A DNA stretch of 64,000 nt from Ctena decussata (GCA_963989385.1 OZ022510.1:37329448-37393447); one strand, 5' to 3'. Positions 17,577-29,984 are shown, counted from the first letter of the stretch. Translations and numbers: made by a program. Notes: generated from the sequence alone by a model not told the origin.

Positions 17577-18085
17577 CAGCAATTTTTTTTGTTTCATTTT
17601 ATAATAAGTCGGTTCGTTCACTCTATGAATAGTTTCCCGTGTTTTTCTATCCAGTTCCCGCCGATTCAGACGCATCGTATGTGAAATGAGAACCAGTGTG
17701 AATTTATAAATAAATATGGGAAATCCGCGATCTTCAGCATCTGACTGAGACAGAAATAGTTTACTGACCCAAATATGCAGCTATATTTGTTCTTAATCTA
17801 ATATTCAACAAAAATAGACTGCTCTAATGACAGGTATGTTCATTAAAGTGTAGAATATAACTCGGTTTTGAGATAAACAGATTTTGAGTTTTCAACAAGT
17901 ATCAGCTTTCGTCAAAATAACTGGAGCAAATCGGACCCATCATCCAAGATGCAATTTGGATGTTTATATTGAGGGTTAGGGAAAAGTGGGGAGGGGTGAT
18001 GGTTTGAGAATGCCAGATTATCAGATTGTTTTGTTTGTTTTTGCAATTTAGCAATGGAATGGTCAGCACTAACACTATGAACAGT
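17577..18085. other. Intergenic sequence, nothing recognised
   Basis: No repeat or coding assignment. Confidence 0.4.
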
Positions 18086-18425
18086 ACTGTTGAATTACAC
18101 TAAATATTAAACTTAGGATGGTAGTGTTACTGCACTGAAATGACATACTTTTGAGGTTATATTTGAAGGGCAGTTTGATCTGGGTCTATGCTTTTTGTCT
18201 AGTACTGTTTGGATGAACACAGAGAATTGACAGTGACTTCTAGCTGCCATTTTTTACGTTCATGTTACAAGATTGTTATACTGTAAGAGTTTAATGATAA
18301 ATAGATACATGTGTTTCTTGTCTTTTTACATCTCTAGATACTGTTGCATTACACTGTAAATTAAACTTAGGATGGTAGTGTTACTGCACTGAAATGGCAT
18401 ACTTTTGAGGTTATATTTGAAGTAT
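18086..18425. repeat. Direct repeat pair of about 80 bp
   Basis: TTAAACTTAGGATGGTAGTG, then TTACTGCACTGAAATG and CATACTTTTGAGGTTATATT, occur at 18108-18170 and 18362-18424 with two or three differences. Confidence 0.8.
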
Positions 18426-18783
18426 TTGGTAACTCAAAAGTATAAAAGAAGTTAAACAAACTATACAACTGTACTTTAGTTCATGAAACAAGACCCCCCA
18501 ACCCCATCCCCACCTCCAAAAAAAAACAACAACAAAAAAAAAAAACAGTGAAGTACTCGAAACAACGCATCAAAGTTGCCGTCAAAAAGTCTCCCTGATG
18601 GGGAACTCAATCTCCCTGAAATGAAATCCAGATCTCCCACATGGTCCTCAAGAGTTCATCACATGTATGTAACCTCAAAACCCGGCCTAATCTGGGGCTT
18701 TGAATTATTATTGGTATATTGTAAAATAAGACTGACTCCTGTGACTTAGTGAGTAGAGCATTAACAGCTTTGGAATTATGACT
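18426..18783. other. Intergenic sequence with A/C-rich tract
   Basis: Contains a C then A-rich tract (18493-18547) and the CTCCCTG motifs noted with 16925-17110. Confidence 0.4.
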
Positions 18784-19020
18784 GAGCCACATCATGTGGC
18801 TTCCAACAATGTGGCAGTGTTGTCATGTGATTTTCAGATCATTCTTCTCATGTACATAGGGTAATCTGAGTACTCATCATTGGCTCTATGGCTTGGACCA
18901 CTTCCACGGAAGGCTGACATGACAAGTAAAGGCTCTGATCAGACTGCACTTCCGTGCAGTCTGATCTGAGCCTTTGCTTGTCACCAATACCACTTTGTTG
19001 GCAATCACTTGATATGGCTC
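18784..19020. mobile_element. MITE family B, copy 5, diverged
   Basis: GAGCCACATCATGTGGC end and right end ACTTGATATGGCTC, with AGGCTCTGATCAGACTGCAC / GTGCAGTCTGATCTGAGCC in the centre. Confidence 0.65.
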
Positions 19021-19080
19021 AATTTGTCTTTTGTTTTATTTTCGGCTGCCATGATAGTTGGACTACCGTATTTAATCTCT

Positions 19081-19290
19081 AAAAAATTGGGACACCTAAA
19101 ATAATTTCCATAATTGTCCTACAATGGACAAGTCTGGCTTTACAATGCAGTAATGTGTTCAAGAAGATGCAGATAGAATGGCAAACAGTGAAGACCTTCA
19201 TAAAAATTTCCCCTTTTAGAGCAGTACTAGCCTGATCAGGGTCTGTGCTGTTTTCTCAGACCTAATTGTCCCAATTTACAGATTTTTTGT
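19081..19290. mobile_element. Fragments of MITE families G and H
   Basis: TTGGGACACCTAAAATAATT and TTGTCCTACAATGGAC (G). TAGCCTGATCAGGGTCTGTGC preceded by GCAAACAGTGAAGACC (H/D type). Boundaries uncertain. Confidence 0.45.
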
Positions 19291-19537
19291 GGTAGTTAAA
19301 ATATCACCTATCGGTTGGGAGAGTACTTGCATAAAACAGTATGTGTTGTTTATGACAGTTTCATAGTTATGAATACTAGTGAAATCCATTGTTCACAAAA
19401 GTGTATGAAATAAATATTGTATTTGAGAAATACTGGGTATCTCAGTGAAATAAAACAATTTTATTTGTGCATGATGAAATGCACAATCAATGTCACATGC
19501 AGGATAGTATTTTGCAATTTTGACTAGTTTGTCAATA

Positions 19538-19701
19538 CAGTAGAACTTCAATGGCCTGAACCCTGAGGGCTAGTTTACCCTGCGTGCAGGCTAGAACTCT
19601 TTCTTGGGTTCCCAGAGCTCAATTTATATTGAAACTAGCCCTGGATGGCTGGAACTAATTTTCATGGCCCGAAGCGTGTCTGAGCCACTGAAGTTCTACT
19701 G
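19538..19701. mobile_element. MITE family J, mariner-like, TA target duplication
   Basis: CAGTAGAACTTCAATGGCC at the left and GGCCACTGAAGTTCTACTG-type complement at the right, flanked by TA at 19536-19537 and 19702-19703. TA duplication and CAGT ends are typical of Tc1/mariner-derived MITEs. Confidence 0.7.
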
Positions 19702-19710
19702 TATTATTTC

Positions 19711-20815
19711 TATGCCCCCTGACTGGGGGAACTAAGATATGCTTGTGTCTGTCCACCCATCACACTGTGGGTATAGAGTTTGTGTCACACTTCTCTCACA
19801 GTTTTCAATGCATCTTTTGTGCATGGGGATTTTTGATGGAAGTGCAAATAATTTTGACAGAATTACAACTTTTTGTAGTCATTTTTGGACAACTTTTTTG
19901 TGGCACTATAGGGTATGGAGATTGTATAATCAACTCTTCCCACAGTTTCTGTTGGATCTTTTACAAACATAGTACTTATGTTGAAAACATAATGAAGATG
20001 TGCATGTTGCTATTTAATGGAGGTGAAATTTATTCTTCCAGAATTACAACCTTATGAACCCCGTCATTTTTGGCAGCTGTTTTGCACAACAGGGTTTGAA
20101 GTTTGTGTAATCAGCTCCTCTTATAGTTTTCAGTGGATTTTTTTTTACCTTTTACCATTAGTGGCTCAGCGGTACGTAACCATAGTTGCACACACATGGC
20201 GCCGAGTGTCCGTCCAAAACATAATAAAGACATGCAAGTGGCATTTTGATGGAGAAAAAAATTAAGTTTGGCAGAATTAGGACCTGCTGAATTTAGTCAT
20301 TTTTGGACAGCTTTTCTGTCTTGTAGGCTATTTGTTTTGTGGGACATAATGCAGACGTGCGTGTGGCCTTTGGAAAGATATTAAATTTGATAGAATTACA
20401 GCCTTATGAACTTTATTGTGGGTAGCTTTTTCCTCTAAAGGATATTGAGTTTTATGTCATCAACTCCTTTGCAGTTTTCAATGGATTCTTTTTTTTAAAC
20501 TTTGTTCATGTGTGGGACATAATGGGAATATGCATGCAACTTTGTAAAAGAGTATGAGAGAAAATTATAGCCATTTGAACTTAGGCATTAGGGGCAACTT
20601 TTTTGCCCTTTAAGATATGGATCTTGTGTGTTCACTACTTTAACATATTTCAATTAATTTTTGTAGCATTTGTATTAACATTATGTTAATTAATATGCAT
20701 GTTACCTAATAGTGTCTGTTATTGATAGACAATTTAGTGATGTACACAGCCCTATGACAGGTACCGCATGGGGTCATCATTTATGTCTTACAAACGCACA
20801 CTTACATGTATCTAG
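19711..20815 (+). mobile_element. Core-repeat element (GCCCCC head, CTAG tail), degenerate
   Basis: Head TATGCCCCCTGACTGGGGGA; four or five decayed units containing GTATAGAGTTTGTGT, CACAGTTTTCAATG, AATTTTGACAGAATTACA; tail GACAGGTACCGCATGGGGTC to GTATCTAG. Confidence 0.7.
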
Positions 20816-21199
20816 TTTCTTTCACCTGAATATTAATGTAATCATGTTGGTCAGTAGATGGTAGGTCCATAATGCTGGTTATTCACCTGAATTAAGATCA
20901 ATAATTGTTAATCATTGTTGAAAATCATAGGTTCATCTCAACTTCTGCATGTTTCACACTATTTAAGGATCATGTCTATGACAAAATTAAGGGTAGCATT
21001 TTCATATTCATTTCTATAGCTTTGATGTTACTTGTCCTTGTTCTGTTATTTTGTTTTTATTGTTTCTTTTAAAGATTTATCTTGTTATCAGCGGGTTTTG
21101 GCAAATAAAGGTGACAAACCTTAGGATAGGCCAAATATTTTGGCACAAAACTAGTGTGATACTTTTATTTTTTTTAGATGATAGGATACATCTCCAATG
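20816..21199. other. Intergenic sequence, nothing recognised
   Basis: AT-rich without an identifiable repeat or gene. Confidence 0.45.
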
Positions 21200-21332
21200 G
21201 TCTCTCATTTAATTGCCTTTTCAGAGGGGTAATTGGGATAATTCATGGTTAATTTTCCTTAATTTTTTCATAAGGAGAAATAAAAATTACCTTTCATTAT
21301 CCTTGTTACCCCTTCTTATCTGGAGCTCTGTG
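21200..21332. mobile_element. MITE family A, degenerate, hairpin lost
   Basis: GGGGTAATTGGGATAATTC on the left and complementary CATTATCCTTGTTACCCCTT, then CTTATCTGGAGCTCTG, on the right. The central palindrome is deleted. Confidence 0.55.
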
Positions 21333-21404
21333 CTGGAGACAAAAAGATAGGGTTTGTGCCGATACTCTGATTGGGGCTATCTTGAGGTGAAGGACTTGCC
21401 CTCT

Positions 21405-21690
21405 GTAGGAAATAACTACTTTTAAAGGAAAGACTTTACTCTGTTTAAAGAGGTAATACTTTCCTTTAAGTATTTACTTTTTAAAGAGAGTAAATTCTTT
21501 CCTTTAAGAAAGGGAAGAGTTTTCTCTCTTCAGAGAATAAATTCTTTCCTTTAAGAGTGGTCACTCACACTCCCTGAGAGAGTAAATTCTTTCCTTTAAA
21601 AGTAGTCCCCCCTTTGGGGGCTAGGAGGGAGACTTTTCAAGATCAGTTATCTCCCTTGGAGGTGTAGCTTTACATCTTAAAGAGGGGGAA
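21405..21690. mobile_element. MITE family F with expanded inner repeats
   Basis: AGTAAATTCTTTCCTTTAAG recurs four times between 21460 and 21605, with alternating orientations. Family F flanks (GGGAGACTTTTCAAGATC, GGAAGACTT) are only loosely present. Confidence 0.45.
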
Positions 21691-22339
21691 AACAACAACA
21701 AACAAGTAGCCCAAAGGGCAACAATTGCTCACCTGAGAGACATTGTAAACCTATAGGGATATTTAAGATGCTCAAGGGCAGCTAACTCCACAGTCAGTGG
21801 TCCAATCAGGCTGAAAATTAAATTCATCCAAAACATTATGTATGCCCTCATTTAATATATGCAAGTTTAAAAAGTATCCGATCAAGAGCACAATAGACAG
21901 AGCTGTCAAGGGCAGCTAACTTCGTAGTGGTTGGCCTGATCTGGCCAAAATTTGAACTTGTTCAAGATATTATGAATTTCCTCATTACCTGCAAGTTTGA
22001 AAAGGATCGGATCAGTAGAAACCAAGAAAAAGTAGCGACATTGATTTTTTGGATGCTCAGGGCAGGTACTCCATAGTCTGTCAGTGGTATGGATCTAGCC
22101 GAAATGCTAACTAATCCAAGCTTTTATGCATATCCTCATTACCTGCAAGTATGAAGAAGATCCGATGAAAAATGAAAAAGCGATGACGTTGTTCTCTCCA
22201 TCATAAGACTATGGGATTTTTTTCAAATGCTCAAGGGCAGCTAACTCCGTAGTCTGTGCTCTAATCCGGCCAAATTTCGAACTCATCCAAGCTCTTATGA
22301 ATGTCATCATTACCTGCAAGTATGATAAGGATCTAATCA

Positions 22340-23345
22340 AAAACCTTGATTGCAGCACCCTGAAAGTCAAACTTTCTTGAGATATTGTCATGCCCTACAA
22401 TTGTGTTGAATTTATTTTAGAATCTGTTGAGAAATGTAGGTGCTAGAGCGATGACAAAGTTTTTCTAAAAATAGCCACAGTGACCTTGACCTTGGGCACA
22501 GCATCCTGAAAGTCGAACTTGCTTGAGATATTGTCATACCCTACATTTGTGTCAAGTTATTTCAAAATCCATGGAGAAATGAAGGTGCTAGGGCGATGAC
22601 AAAGTTTTTCTAAAAATAGCCACAGTGACCTTGACCTTGGGCACAGCACCCTGAAAGTCGAACTTGCTCCAGATATTGTCATGCCCTACATTTGTGTGAA
22701 GTTATTTTAAAATCCATTGAGAAATGTAGGTGCTAGAGTGCTGACAAAGTTTTTCTAAAAATAGCCACAGTGACCTTGACCTTGGGCGCAGCACCCTGTA
22801 GGTCAATTTTGTTCGAGATATTGTCATGCCCTACATTTGTGTGAATTTGATTTAAAATTGGTTGAGAAATGTAGGCACTAGAGTGATGACAAAGTTTTTC
22901 TAAAAATAGCAACAGTGACCTTGACCTTGGGTGCAGCACCCTGAAAGTCGAACTTGCTCGAGATATTGTCATGCCCTACATTTGTGTGAAGTTATTTTAA
23001 AATCCATGGAGAAATGTAGGTGCTAGAGCGATGACAAAGATTTTCTAAAAATAGCCACAATGACCTTGACCTTGGGCGCAGCATCCTGAAAGTCAAACTT
23101 GCTCGAGATATTGTCATGCCCTACATTTGTGTGAAGTCATTTCAAAATCCATTGAGAAATGTAGGTGCTAGAGCGCTGACAAAGCTTTTTCTAAAAATAG
23201 CCACAGTGACCTTGACCTTGGGCGCAGCATCCTGAAAGTCGAACTTGCTCGAGATATTGTCATGCCCTACATTTGTGTGAAGTTATTTTAAAATCCGTTG
23301 AGAAATGTAGGCAATAGAGCGATGACAAAGTTTTTCTAAAAATAT
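22340..23345 (+). repeat. 145-bp tandem array, seven units
   Basis: GATATTGTCATGCCCTACAT recurs at 22381, 22527, 22672, 22817, 22962, 23107 and 23252. Each unit also has AAAGTTTTTCTAAAAATAGC and GTGACCTTGACCTTGGGCGC. Homologous, in opposite orientation, to 1-780. Confidence 0.92.
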
Positions 23346-23885
23346 GTGATGACATTGTTTTCTCCATTATAACACTATGGGATTTTTTTCAAACGCTCAA
23401 GGGCACCTTTCTCCGTAGTCTGTGCTCAAATCCGGCCAAATTTTGAACTCATCCAAGCTTTTATGTATGTCATCATTACCTGCAAGTATGATAAGGATCT
23501 TAGCAAAAACAGTTGAGAAAACGTGATGACGCCGTTTTCCCCATTATAACCCTATGGGATTTTTTTCAAACGCTCAAGGGCAGCTAACTCCGTAGTCTGT
23601 GCTCGAATCCGGCCAAATTTCGAACTCATCCAAGCTCTTATGTATGTCACCATTACCTGCAAGTATGATAAGGATCTAATCAAAAACAGTGGAGAAAACG
23701 TGATGACGCCGTTTTCCCCATTATAACCCTATGGGGGCTATCTGTTGCCATGGAAACCAGAGTTCTGAGCTGATCTGCACCAAAACCTAATGCAGCCTTT
23801 CCCCCACCCCAATGATGCTTCAGATAAAATTTGATTGCAATCGGCCCACTGGTTTCTGAGATATTCATGTTTGAAAGTGTTGACG

Positions 23886-23906
23886 CACGCACGGACGGAC
23901 GGACGA
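23886..23906 (+). repeat. (ACGG)n microsatellite
   Basis: GCACGGACGGACGGACGACGG near the right end of the core-repeat element. Confidence 0.9.
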
Positions 23907-24164
23907 CGGCTCGACTCCCATCCTATAAGCTCACCTCTGAGCCTTCGGCTCAGGTGAGCTAAAAAACTGAGCTGTGAGATTCTGTAAAGAGTGATCTCAC
24001 TGGGGCAGTTTTACTCAGTCAAACTGTTGTGCAGTAATCTGTATACCATATTTATCCTATTAAATGCAAGCCCCAGAGGCTTTGCACTTTGCAAAAGGGG
24101 AGCATTACTTAGAGTCTTAAGTGTAGTGAATCAGCCACTGCCGAAATACCTCTAATAAGCAATA

Positions 24165-24360
24165 CAAAGCTGATGGGTATACTTTCAGAGGAAGTAACTG
24201 TATTATTTTGCCGCCATTTCCAGTAGGGGTCAACTCTTAAAGGAAAGGATTTGCTCCTGCAGGAGCAAATTCTTTCCTGAAAGAGCTACCTTATCAAGAG
24301 AAGCAAACAAGAATTCATGCAAGTTAATATAACATTACTTTCCAAAAAGAGGCAGGGGGA
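24165..24360 (+). mobile_element. MITE family F
   Basis: TGGGTATACTTTCAGAGGAA, CCAGTAGGGGTCAACTCTTA, and the hairpin TTTGCTCCTGCAGGAGCAAA. Confidence 0.65.
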
Positions 24361-24811
24361 GTTTATTAGACAGGAGCATTTATTAAGATTAATACAGTAT
24401 TGTACAACTGCAGTGATACTTTTCTGGTCAATAAGTTAGTCTTTCTAATTGAAAGTGCTTCTTTCTTTCTTGTCATTTTTTTTTCTTTTGTTAGTTAAAA
24501 GTTGTAGAACTTTTTTTATCTTTTACTGTTTCCTTTAGCTCTTCAAAATGATGTATATTATGTCAAGTCTCTGTATGCCAAAAATAAAATGTTTTTGGAG
24601 ATTGTTCATGTTTGACCCCATAGAGTAATTACATAAGTCAAATACATGTGCTCATATTTTTGTTATCAGAATATCTGTTTGTCAGGGTCATGAATGTCCA
24701 AGATAATTTCGATGTCATTTTGAATCACTGTGTAAATGCCAGTGGCTGATTATTTGTATTTGTATTTTGATCCAACAGTCAGGTCATATTAGTTGCTGTG
24801 TATTAATTGTA
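24361..24811. other. Intergenic sequence, nothing recognised
   Basis: AT-rich; no assignment. Confidence 0.45.
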
Positions 24812-25075
24812 TAAGATAAGATAAGATAATTTTATTAACGTCTCACCAATTTTACATGTACATAAACACAGTTAAAAAATCGATATAAGATGTAAAATTG
24901 CGACTCAATATTGAGCTATGAGAGACGATCGCTCTAAAATGTGTCTGTTCTTGTGTCCTGCACCAGCACTACATCCCCTAAATACCCCACACTGAGCCAA
25001 GGAAGACGGTTATCCAACCAGCAAGTCAACACTTCCAGACTCAGCCTGGAGTATTAAATGCAGTACTGGGACAAA
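24812..25075 (-). mobile_element. Probable LINE 3' end with (TTATC)n tail
   Basis: On the complement the sequence reads ATTGGTGAGACGTTAATAAA, then ATTATCTTATCTTATCTTAT. This is a 3' UTR ending in AATAAA-like sequence and a short tandem tail, as in non-LTR elements. No coding part retained. Confidence 0.45.
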
Positions 25076-25278
25076 ACAGCAATTAGTATATGTATATGTA
25101 TGCAGCTTAACATATTACTTATTTGCCCATCATATTAAATGTGTTTGTTAATGAATAAGGTGTATTAATTAATAAAATAGTAGATACGTGAAGATTTGCA
25201 GTTTTATGCGAGACTGAATGAAAAGCTCAAGTTAATTATTCAGGATAAAATTGCTTTGCTCAATATGCTTAATGTACC

Positions 25279-25415
25279 TGTAATGTGCTTTAATATTTGG
25301 TCACCTAATTAGATTACATTAACCCTATTGCACTCAGAATGGCCAAAACTCTATGGAGTTTTGGCTGTCCTGAGTGCAATAGGGTTTATTTGCATTACCA
25401 CATTTTGCATTATGT
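25279..25415. mobile_element. MITE G fragment with perfect hairpin
   Basis: TGTAATGTGCTTTAATATTTG is G-like. It encloses the palindrome 25321-25387 (AACCCTATTGCACTCAG and complement, with GGCCAAAACTC / GAGTTTTGGC inside). Confidence 0.6.
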
Positions 25416-25477
25416 GATAAGGGCTCTTTATGTGTGTTGTTGCTCATTAGAGAATCTGCATGGGCTACTGTAAAACA

Positions 25478-25665
25478 TGTCTACAGTCAGACCTGCTTAT
25501 GTGGTCCCCTCTATTAAGGATCACCTGTCTTAAGCAGCCACCTTTTCTGAGTCCCTCAGACCAAAATACAGTGCAAATGAACCTGTATTAAGGGGTCACC
25601 TGTCTTAAGCAGCCAGTTTTTGTCATTCCCTTGACTGACCCCTTAAGACAGGTAGTGTTTACTGA
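25478..25665. mobile_element. MITE family K (repetitive TTAAGCAGCCA)
   Basis: Two direct copies of GGATCACCTGTCTTAAGCAG / GGGTCACCTGTCTTAAGCAG, and an inverted CTGACCCCTTAAGACAGGT. Begins TACAGTCAGACCTGC, like mariner-derived ends. Confidence 0.5.
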
Positions 25666-25827
25666 ATTTTGGTGATATTGGAGGTTAAGGCAAAAAATGC
25701 TAAAATATATGTCTGCCAGTATTTGATTTCCAGTACATTTACATACAGACAGTATTATAGAGGTTTGCACAAAAAGGAGCATTTGTTGAGTAATCAGTAT
25801 TTGAGATATTTATATACCATTACATTA

Positions 25828-25945
25828 AACTATACACTGTGGCATCCCATTAGAATCGCCTCAATGAGGCGATTCTAATGGATGCCACAATGTATAGTTA
25901 AATAGGAAAGTGAGAAAAGCGGATGCCACTATGTATAGTTTAATA
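25828..25945. mobile_element. MITE family A-related hairpin with local duplication
   Basis: AACTATACACTGTGGCATCC and complement around TCGCCTCAATGAGGCGA. The right arm (GGATGCCAC ... TGTATAGTT, AATAGGAAAGTRAGAAAA) is duplicated at 25921-25960. Confidence 0.65.
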
Positions 25946-25960
25946 GGAAAGTAAGAAAAA

Positions 25961-26868
25961 TTGTTACAAATTTACATTCAATTTATTTCCTGTATTATCT
26001 GGAGGAGTGGTAATCATGAATGCCAAAATAATCTTCACCAATATGTCATTTTCATTAAGCCGCAAAATCTTGATACTGCAGATATTAAATGTCTTACATA
26101 TGGCAGAAGAAAATTAATATGACTAATGACTTCCCAGACCAGCAATATTAGTCTAGTCTGATCAGGCACTTTATATTGAAGAAAGAAAATAGAAATTGAG
26201 AGTTGTTCAAAGTGGCGCAAAAAAAAGAGCATTTTAAGGATGGCTTGACAGATAAGTTCATTTGCATTTGTCAGCCCTGTAAGCCATGCTGTCTGTTTGT
26301 ATGCCAGTAACAGGTCAATTTTACCTTAATATAAGGGACAGCAAGAACATATACATGAACTCTACACCAGATAGCATGCATATGGCATGCTTGAAGTATG
26401 CTGGAAACATATTTTTCTTTCAAACTTTTGAGAGCAATAAAGGACTTCTTCGATTAAGGCGAGGATTTTCCCCATTAGACCGGGTGCGACAGGTCCAAAT
26501 TTTCAAAAGTATAAAGTGTGCAAATTTTTCTTACCGGAGCTTCCATAAATATGTAAGCCGTATGAAATCAGATCATTTTTGATTCAGACCCAAAGACATG
26601 GGGAGATAATCCAGTCTGACCGTACCTACCCTTAATTCAAGGTTTTCGCATACCTCAATTTTTGAGGTAATAAAAATATTGAAATCAGTCGTTCATTCCA
26701 TACATTTTTGTCATAAATGCATGCTAAATACACGCATATCACAATACAAAGCAATGATTTTCTTCTTGTTACGCCTGACTGGCATTTAAACATGCAAACC
26801 CACAGTTATACTTCCGGTCAAAGAGGCCAAAAGAGAACGCTTCACTATAACTAAAATACAAGTACTTT
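25961..26868. other. Intergenic sequence, nothing recognised
   Basis: A 98-codon open frame (26286-26582) has no domain I recognise, and no splice or start context supports it. Confidence 0.4.
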
Positions 26869-26959
26869 CCCCCCCGTGACCCAGCATTTCCTTCATGCAG
26901 CAGACTTATGCGATGCAAGTACGCAATATATATGAGTGGGAAGCTGGGTCACGGGGGGG
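26869..26959. repeat. Perfect 17-bp inverted repeat with 57-bp loop
   Basis: CCCCCCCGTGACCCAGC (26869-26885) and GCTGGGTCACGGGGGGG (26943-26959). Confidence 0.9.
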
Positions 26960-28959
26960 AACGATACTCAATAAGCCAAAGAAGAAGAATCGTCAACAGT
27001 AGCACTGTGATCTTCAAGGATTATATTTTGTACCATGACCTTGAAATGAGGTCAAGGTCACATACATATAGTCAAAACTATCCAGTGTTGTCTGTTATGT
27101 AAGTAATGTAAGTAAAAAAAGGGTGAAATGTATACAATAAATCATTATTTCAACGATCAGTTTGAGGATAATTTACAATTTATCTCATTAATGACGTCAA
27201 CGTATGTTTAACGTACTTTACATAGACACAAACACTTGAAAATTCATTTGTCATGCAAGTTACAAGTCATAGTCATAAATGCAGAGCAAAAGTCAGTGAT
27301 TCGTATAACTTTTAAATCATGGGGGAAATTCACGCCTTAAGCATAGAAGTCCTTATATAATTTGAGAAAGACCATGTGCACAAACTTCAGTTTTGGATAG
27401 GAGTCCAAGATCTGCTTGTTCAATTATATACATTTATAAACAGATGTCTACCATCAATAATATAGATAAAATTAGATATTGATGTCTGAGGTATAGCATT
27501 AAAATGTTATTTTGATAATGACATTAAGGATTGTTTTGTGAAATAGGGCAATGGCTGTATTGTGTTGTTTAATTGTTGTTTTCATGTTTGTAGTTATTAG
27601 CTGTTAAAGCTGAATTTACACCATAAGATTTATGAAATGACTTTTACATTATAAAGTTGTAACACAAACTTAGGCTCAGTTTGCCTGAAATTTCTATATA
27701 AAGATAGCAAATATTCTATGGGATTTTATTTTGTATTATATAGCAATAATAAAGAATTGATTAAACCAATTTTTTACATGTACAATATGTTCTATAGCCT
27801 TATACCTTTAACACTATTTAATAAATATGCAATATGAATATGCATTTCTCTTCAAGCTCATAACTTCGATACCTTATATGCTACAAAGTTTAGATGTAGT
27901 ATGATACTTACCCAGACCAACATCTTTGACTTTGTGGTAGAGTTCGCCTGGGTGGGGCCAGGGGTCAGAATGTATAACAGGTCATGTTAAACACTTGCAA
28001 AATGGGAATAAAATCATGAGTCTGGTACCATTACTTGCCCTGGAAAGTTAGAAACTGGACATAATGATCACAGATGGAATAGTTTATACGGAGACCAGGC
28101 TTTGACAACTGGTTCAGGCTAGGGATGAAATTATGGGGTGGGGCCAAAGGAAACATGAGAAGTCTGCAAAGGGTAAGGAGGTGTCATCAGGCCAACTTAG
28201 GACTGGGTAAAGGTGGTGTGAAAACCCATACTAGGAACCACCCTTTGTCACCATGAGGCATTATAAGTTAGACTGAGTTGGTATCTCTCCGTCTGGTGCA
28301 CGAGGACCCGACCCTCAATGTCCACAAAGAGTCCACATAGTGGCATACAAGTCGGCCCTGTATGCCAAAGGGAACAACTGACTTAGTCTAGCTTGTGGTG
28401 CAAACTTCATTTGTGCACTAGCTACTACATTCACCCCTGGTTAACTAGGTTAACAATGTTTTGAGTCAGGATACTTTGTAACCTTGAGAGTCAGGCACCC
28501 ATTAGGCGTGCTTCGTTGTCGTCTGACAACTCTTGTTATTCTTAAAGAATTGGCCCACATTGACTAGGGATTGCAGATTTCATACCCTGAAAGTGTATCT
28601 AATCACAGTAAAGGGTGTTCTGATCTAGATCTACAATGTGTGTCCATGCAGTTCTGTTTAAATTACTATGGAAAAATATTCATTTTCATGCATTTCACCA
28701 TTCATGCTCTTCCATGCCTTTCAGAGCTATTTTTTTGTATTTAATTTCAGAGATGTTTTAGCATACTTTTTTTTACCGCTGATGCCTTGAAAACTGTTTG
28801 TACCTCATTCATTTACCATTACACTATCAAATTACATGTACATTACTGGAATGCCCTCATTCGCTAATGATACCATGGAAATGTTTGTACATCATTCATT
28901 TAAGGCGAATGGATACACCGCCTAGTTTTTCTGCAGCTTTACAAAGGGGAACAACAAAT
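26960..28959. other. Intergenic sequence, nothing recognised
   Basis: AT-rich to 27900. A more GC-balanced stretch at 27940-28520 may be an old transposon but matches nothing I recognise. A small core-repeat piece (ATGAGGTCAAGGTCACAT) lies near 27045. Confidence 0.4.
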
Positions 28960-29198
28960 GAGCCACAACATGACAAAACAAAGAACAAAGTGCATACGCC
29001 CATTGCAAAGACTCAGATCAGCCTGGGCATCTGCCCAGTCTGATCAGAGTCTTCACTGTCAGCATGAAGCAAGAATAGACTCTTAGTACCCTTTAAAGGC
29101 ACAGCAAAACCACTGATCAGACCAGGTGAATGCCAAGGCTGCTCTGAGTCTTTGCTGGGCACACATGCCACTTTGTTGGTTTTGTTTTGTCGCTGCTC
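28960..29198. mobile_element. MITE family B, copy 6, target duplication AAAT
   Basis: GAGCCACAACATGACAAAAC and TTTTGTTTTGTCGCTGCTC ends; AAAT at 28956-28959 and 29199-29202. Confidence 0.85.
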
Positions 29199-29280
29199 AA
29201 ATGTTAGTTGTACTGTGTTCATTGCATAGCTTTATTGTTGCTTATCAACAGAAAACAGCATTATGTTAATTTTTACTTAA

Positions 29281-29404
29281 TGAAAGGCTGTGTGCAACAG
29301 AACCCCATCTATTATTGGAAAGATTTCTGCCTCCCGTGGGTCTCAAAAAGGGACTGCTAGATCAGCAGGCCAGCCCTTAACCTACTGGGCCACTGGGGCT
29401 CCCC
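29281..29404 (-). mobile_element. tRNA-derived SINE (SINE-2), minus strand, truncated
   Basis: On the complement: CCCAGTGGCCCAGTAGGTTA (A-box region), CTGCTGATCTAGCAG, a B-box-like GAGACCC, then GGGGTTCTGTTGCACACAGC, as in the copies at 58084 and 62493. Confidence 0.7.
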
Positions 29405-29984
29405 ATTCATCGGAAAATCACACAATACTTTATGTGTACAAAAAGTAATATACAGAATTTTTAGTGCTAGAAGTTTTTGTGACTGCAAGCCATTTTGAAA
29501 ATGTTGCTGATGTCAAGCGCCTTAATGTGCAATGTCAGGCAAAGCAAGATTCCCTTAATAGACATGTACATGTGTAGGATTTTTTCCCTTTCAGTAAATC
29601 TAATGTATTGCATTTTTATTTATATTCTGTATAAACCATAAAATATACCATGATGTAAAGAGGAAATCTGGCCTTTTGCATTCAAAGTAACCAAATCTTT
29701 TATGTACGTGTACAAAAAAAAATTGATGTTTCCTTACAAATGAATTTGAAACTCACGCATCCATAAATGAGTTTTATGAAACCGAACAGGCTGTTCTGAT
29801 AAAAACATAGATACCAACGCAAGAAGACTTTCAAATTTGACCAGCCCATTTTACATGTAGAAGTGTTTCAACAGTACAAAACTAAGAAAGCCCTTTTCAA
29901 ATAAAACTACTTAACTGCAAAACTGAGCAGCATGCTTCCAGTATTGTGATAATTCTGAGGTGAAGATCAGTACACAGTATGCTT
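29405..29984. other. Intergenic sequence, nothing recognised
   Basis: AT-rich, no assignment. Confidence 0.45.

Larger units (their letters stand above)
21700..23962 (+). mobile_element. Core-repeat element with GCTCACCTGAG subterminal repeats (pearl-like)
   Basis: Left AACAATTGCTCACCTGAGAG; right hairpin GCTCACCTCTGAGCCTTCGG then CTCAGGTGAGC. It contains about 190-bp units with GGGCAGCTAACTCCGTAGTC (22047, 22230, 23395, 23575) and the 145-bp array 22340-23345. Before the right end there is an ACGG microsatellite. This matches the layout described for bivalve pearl elements. Confidence 0.75.
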
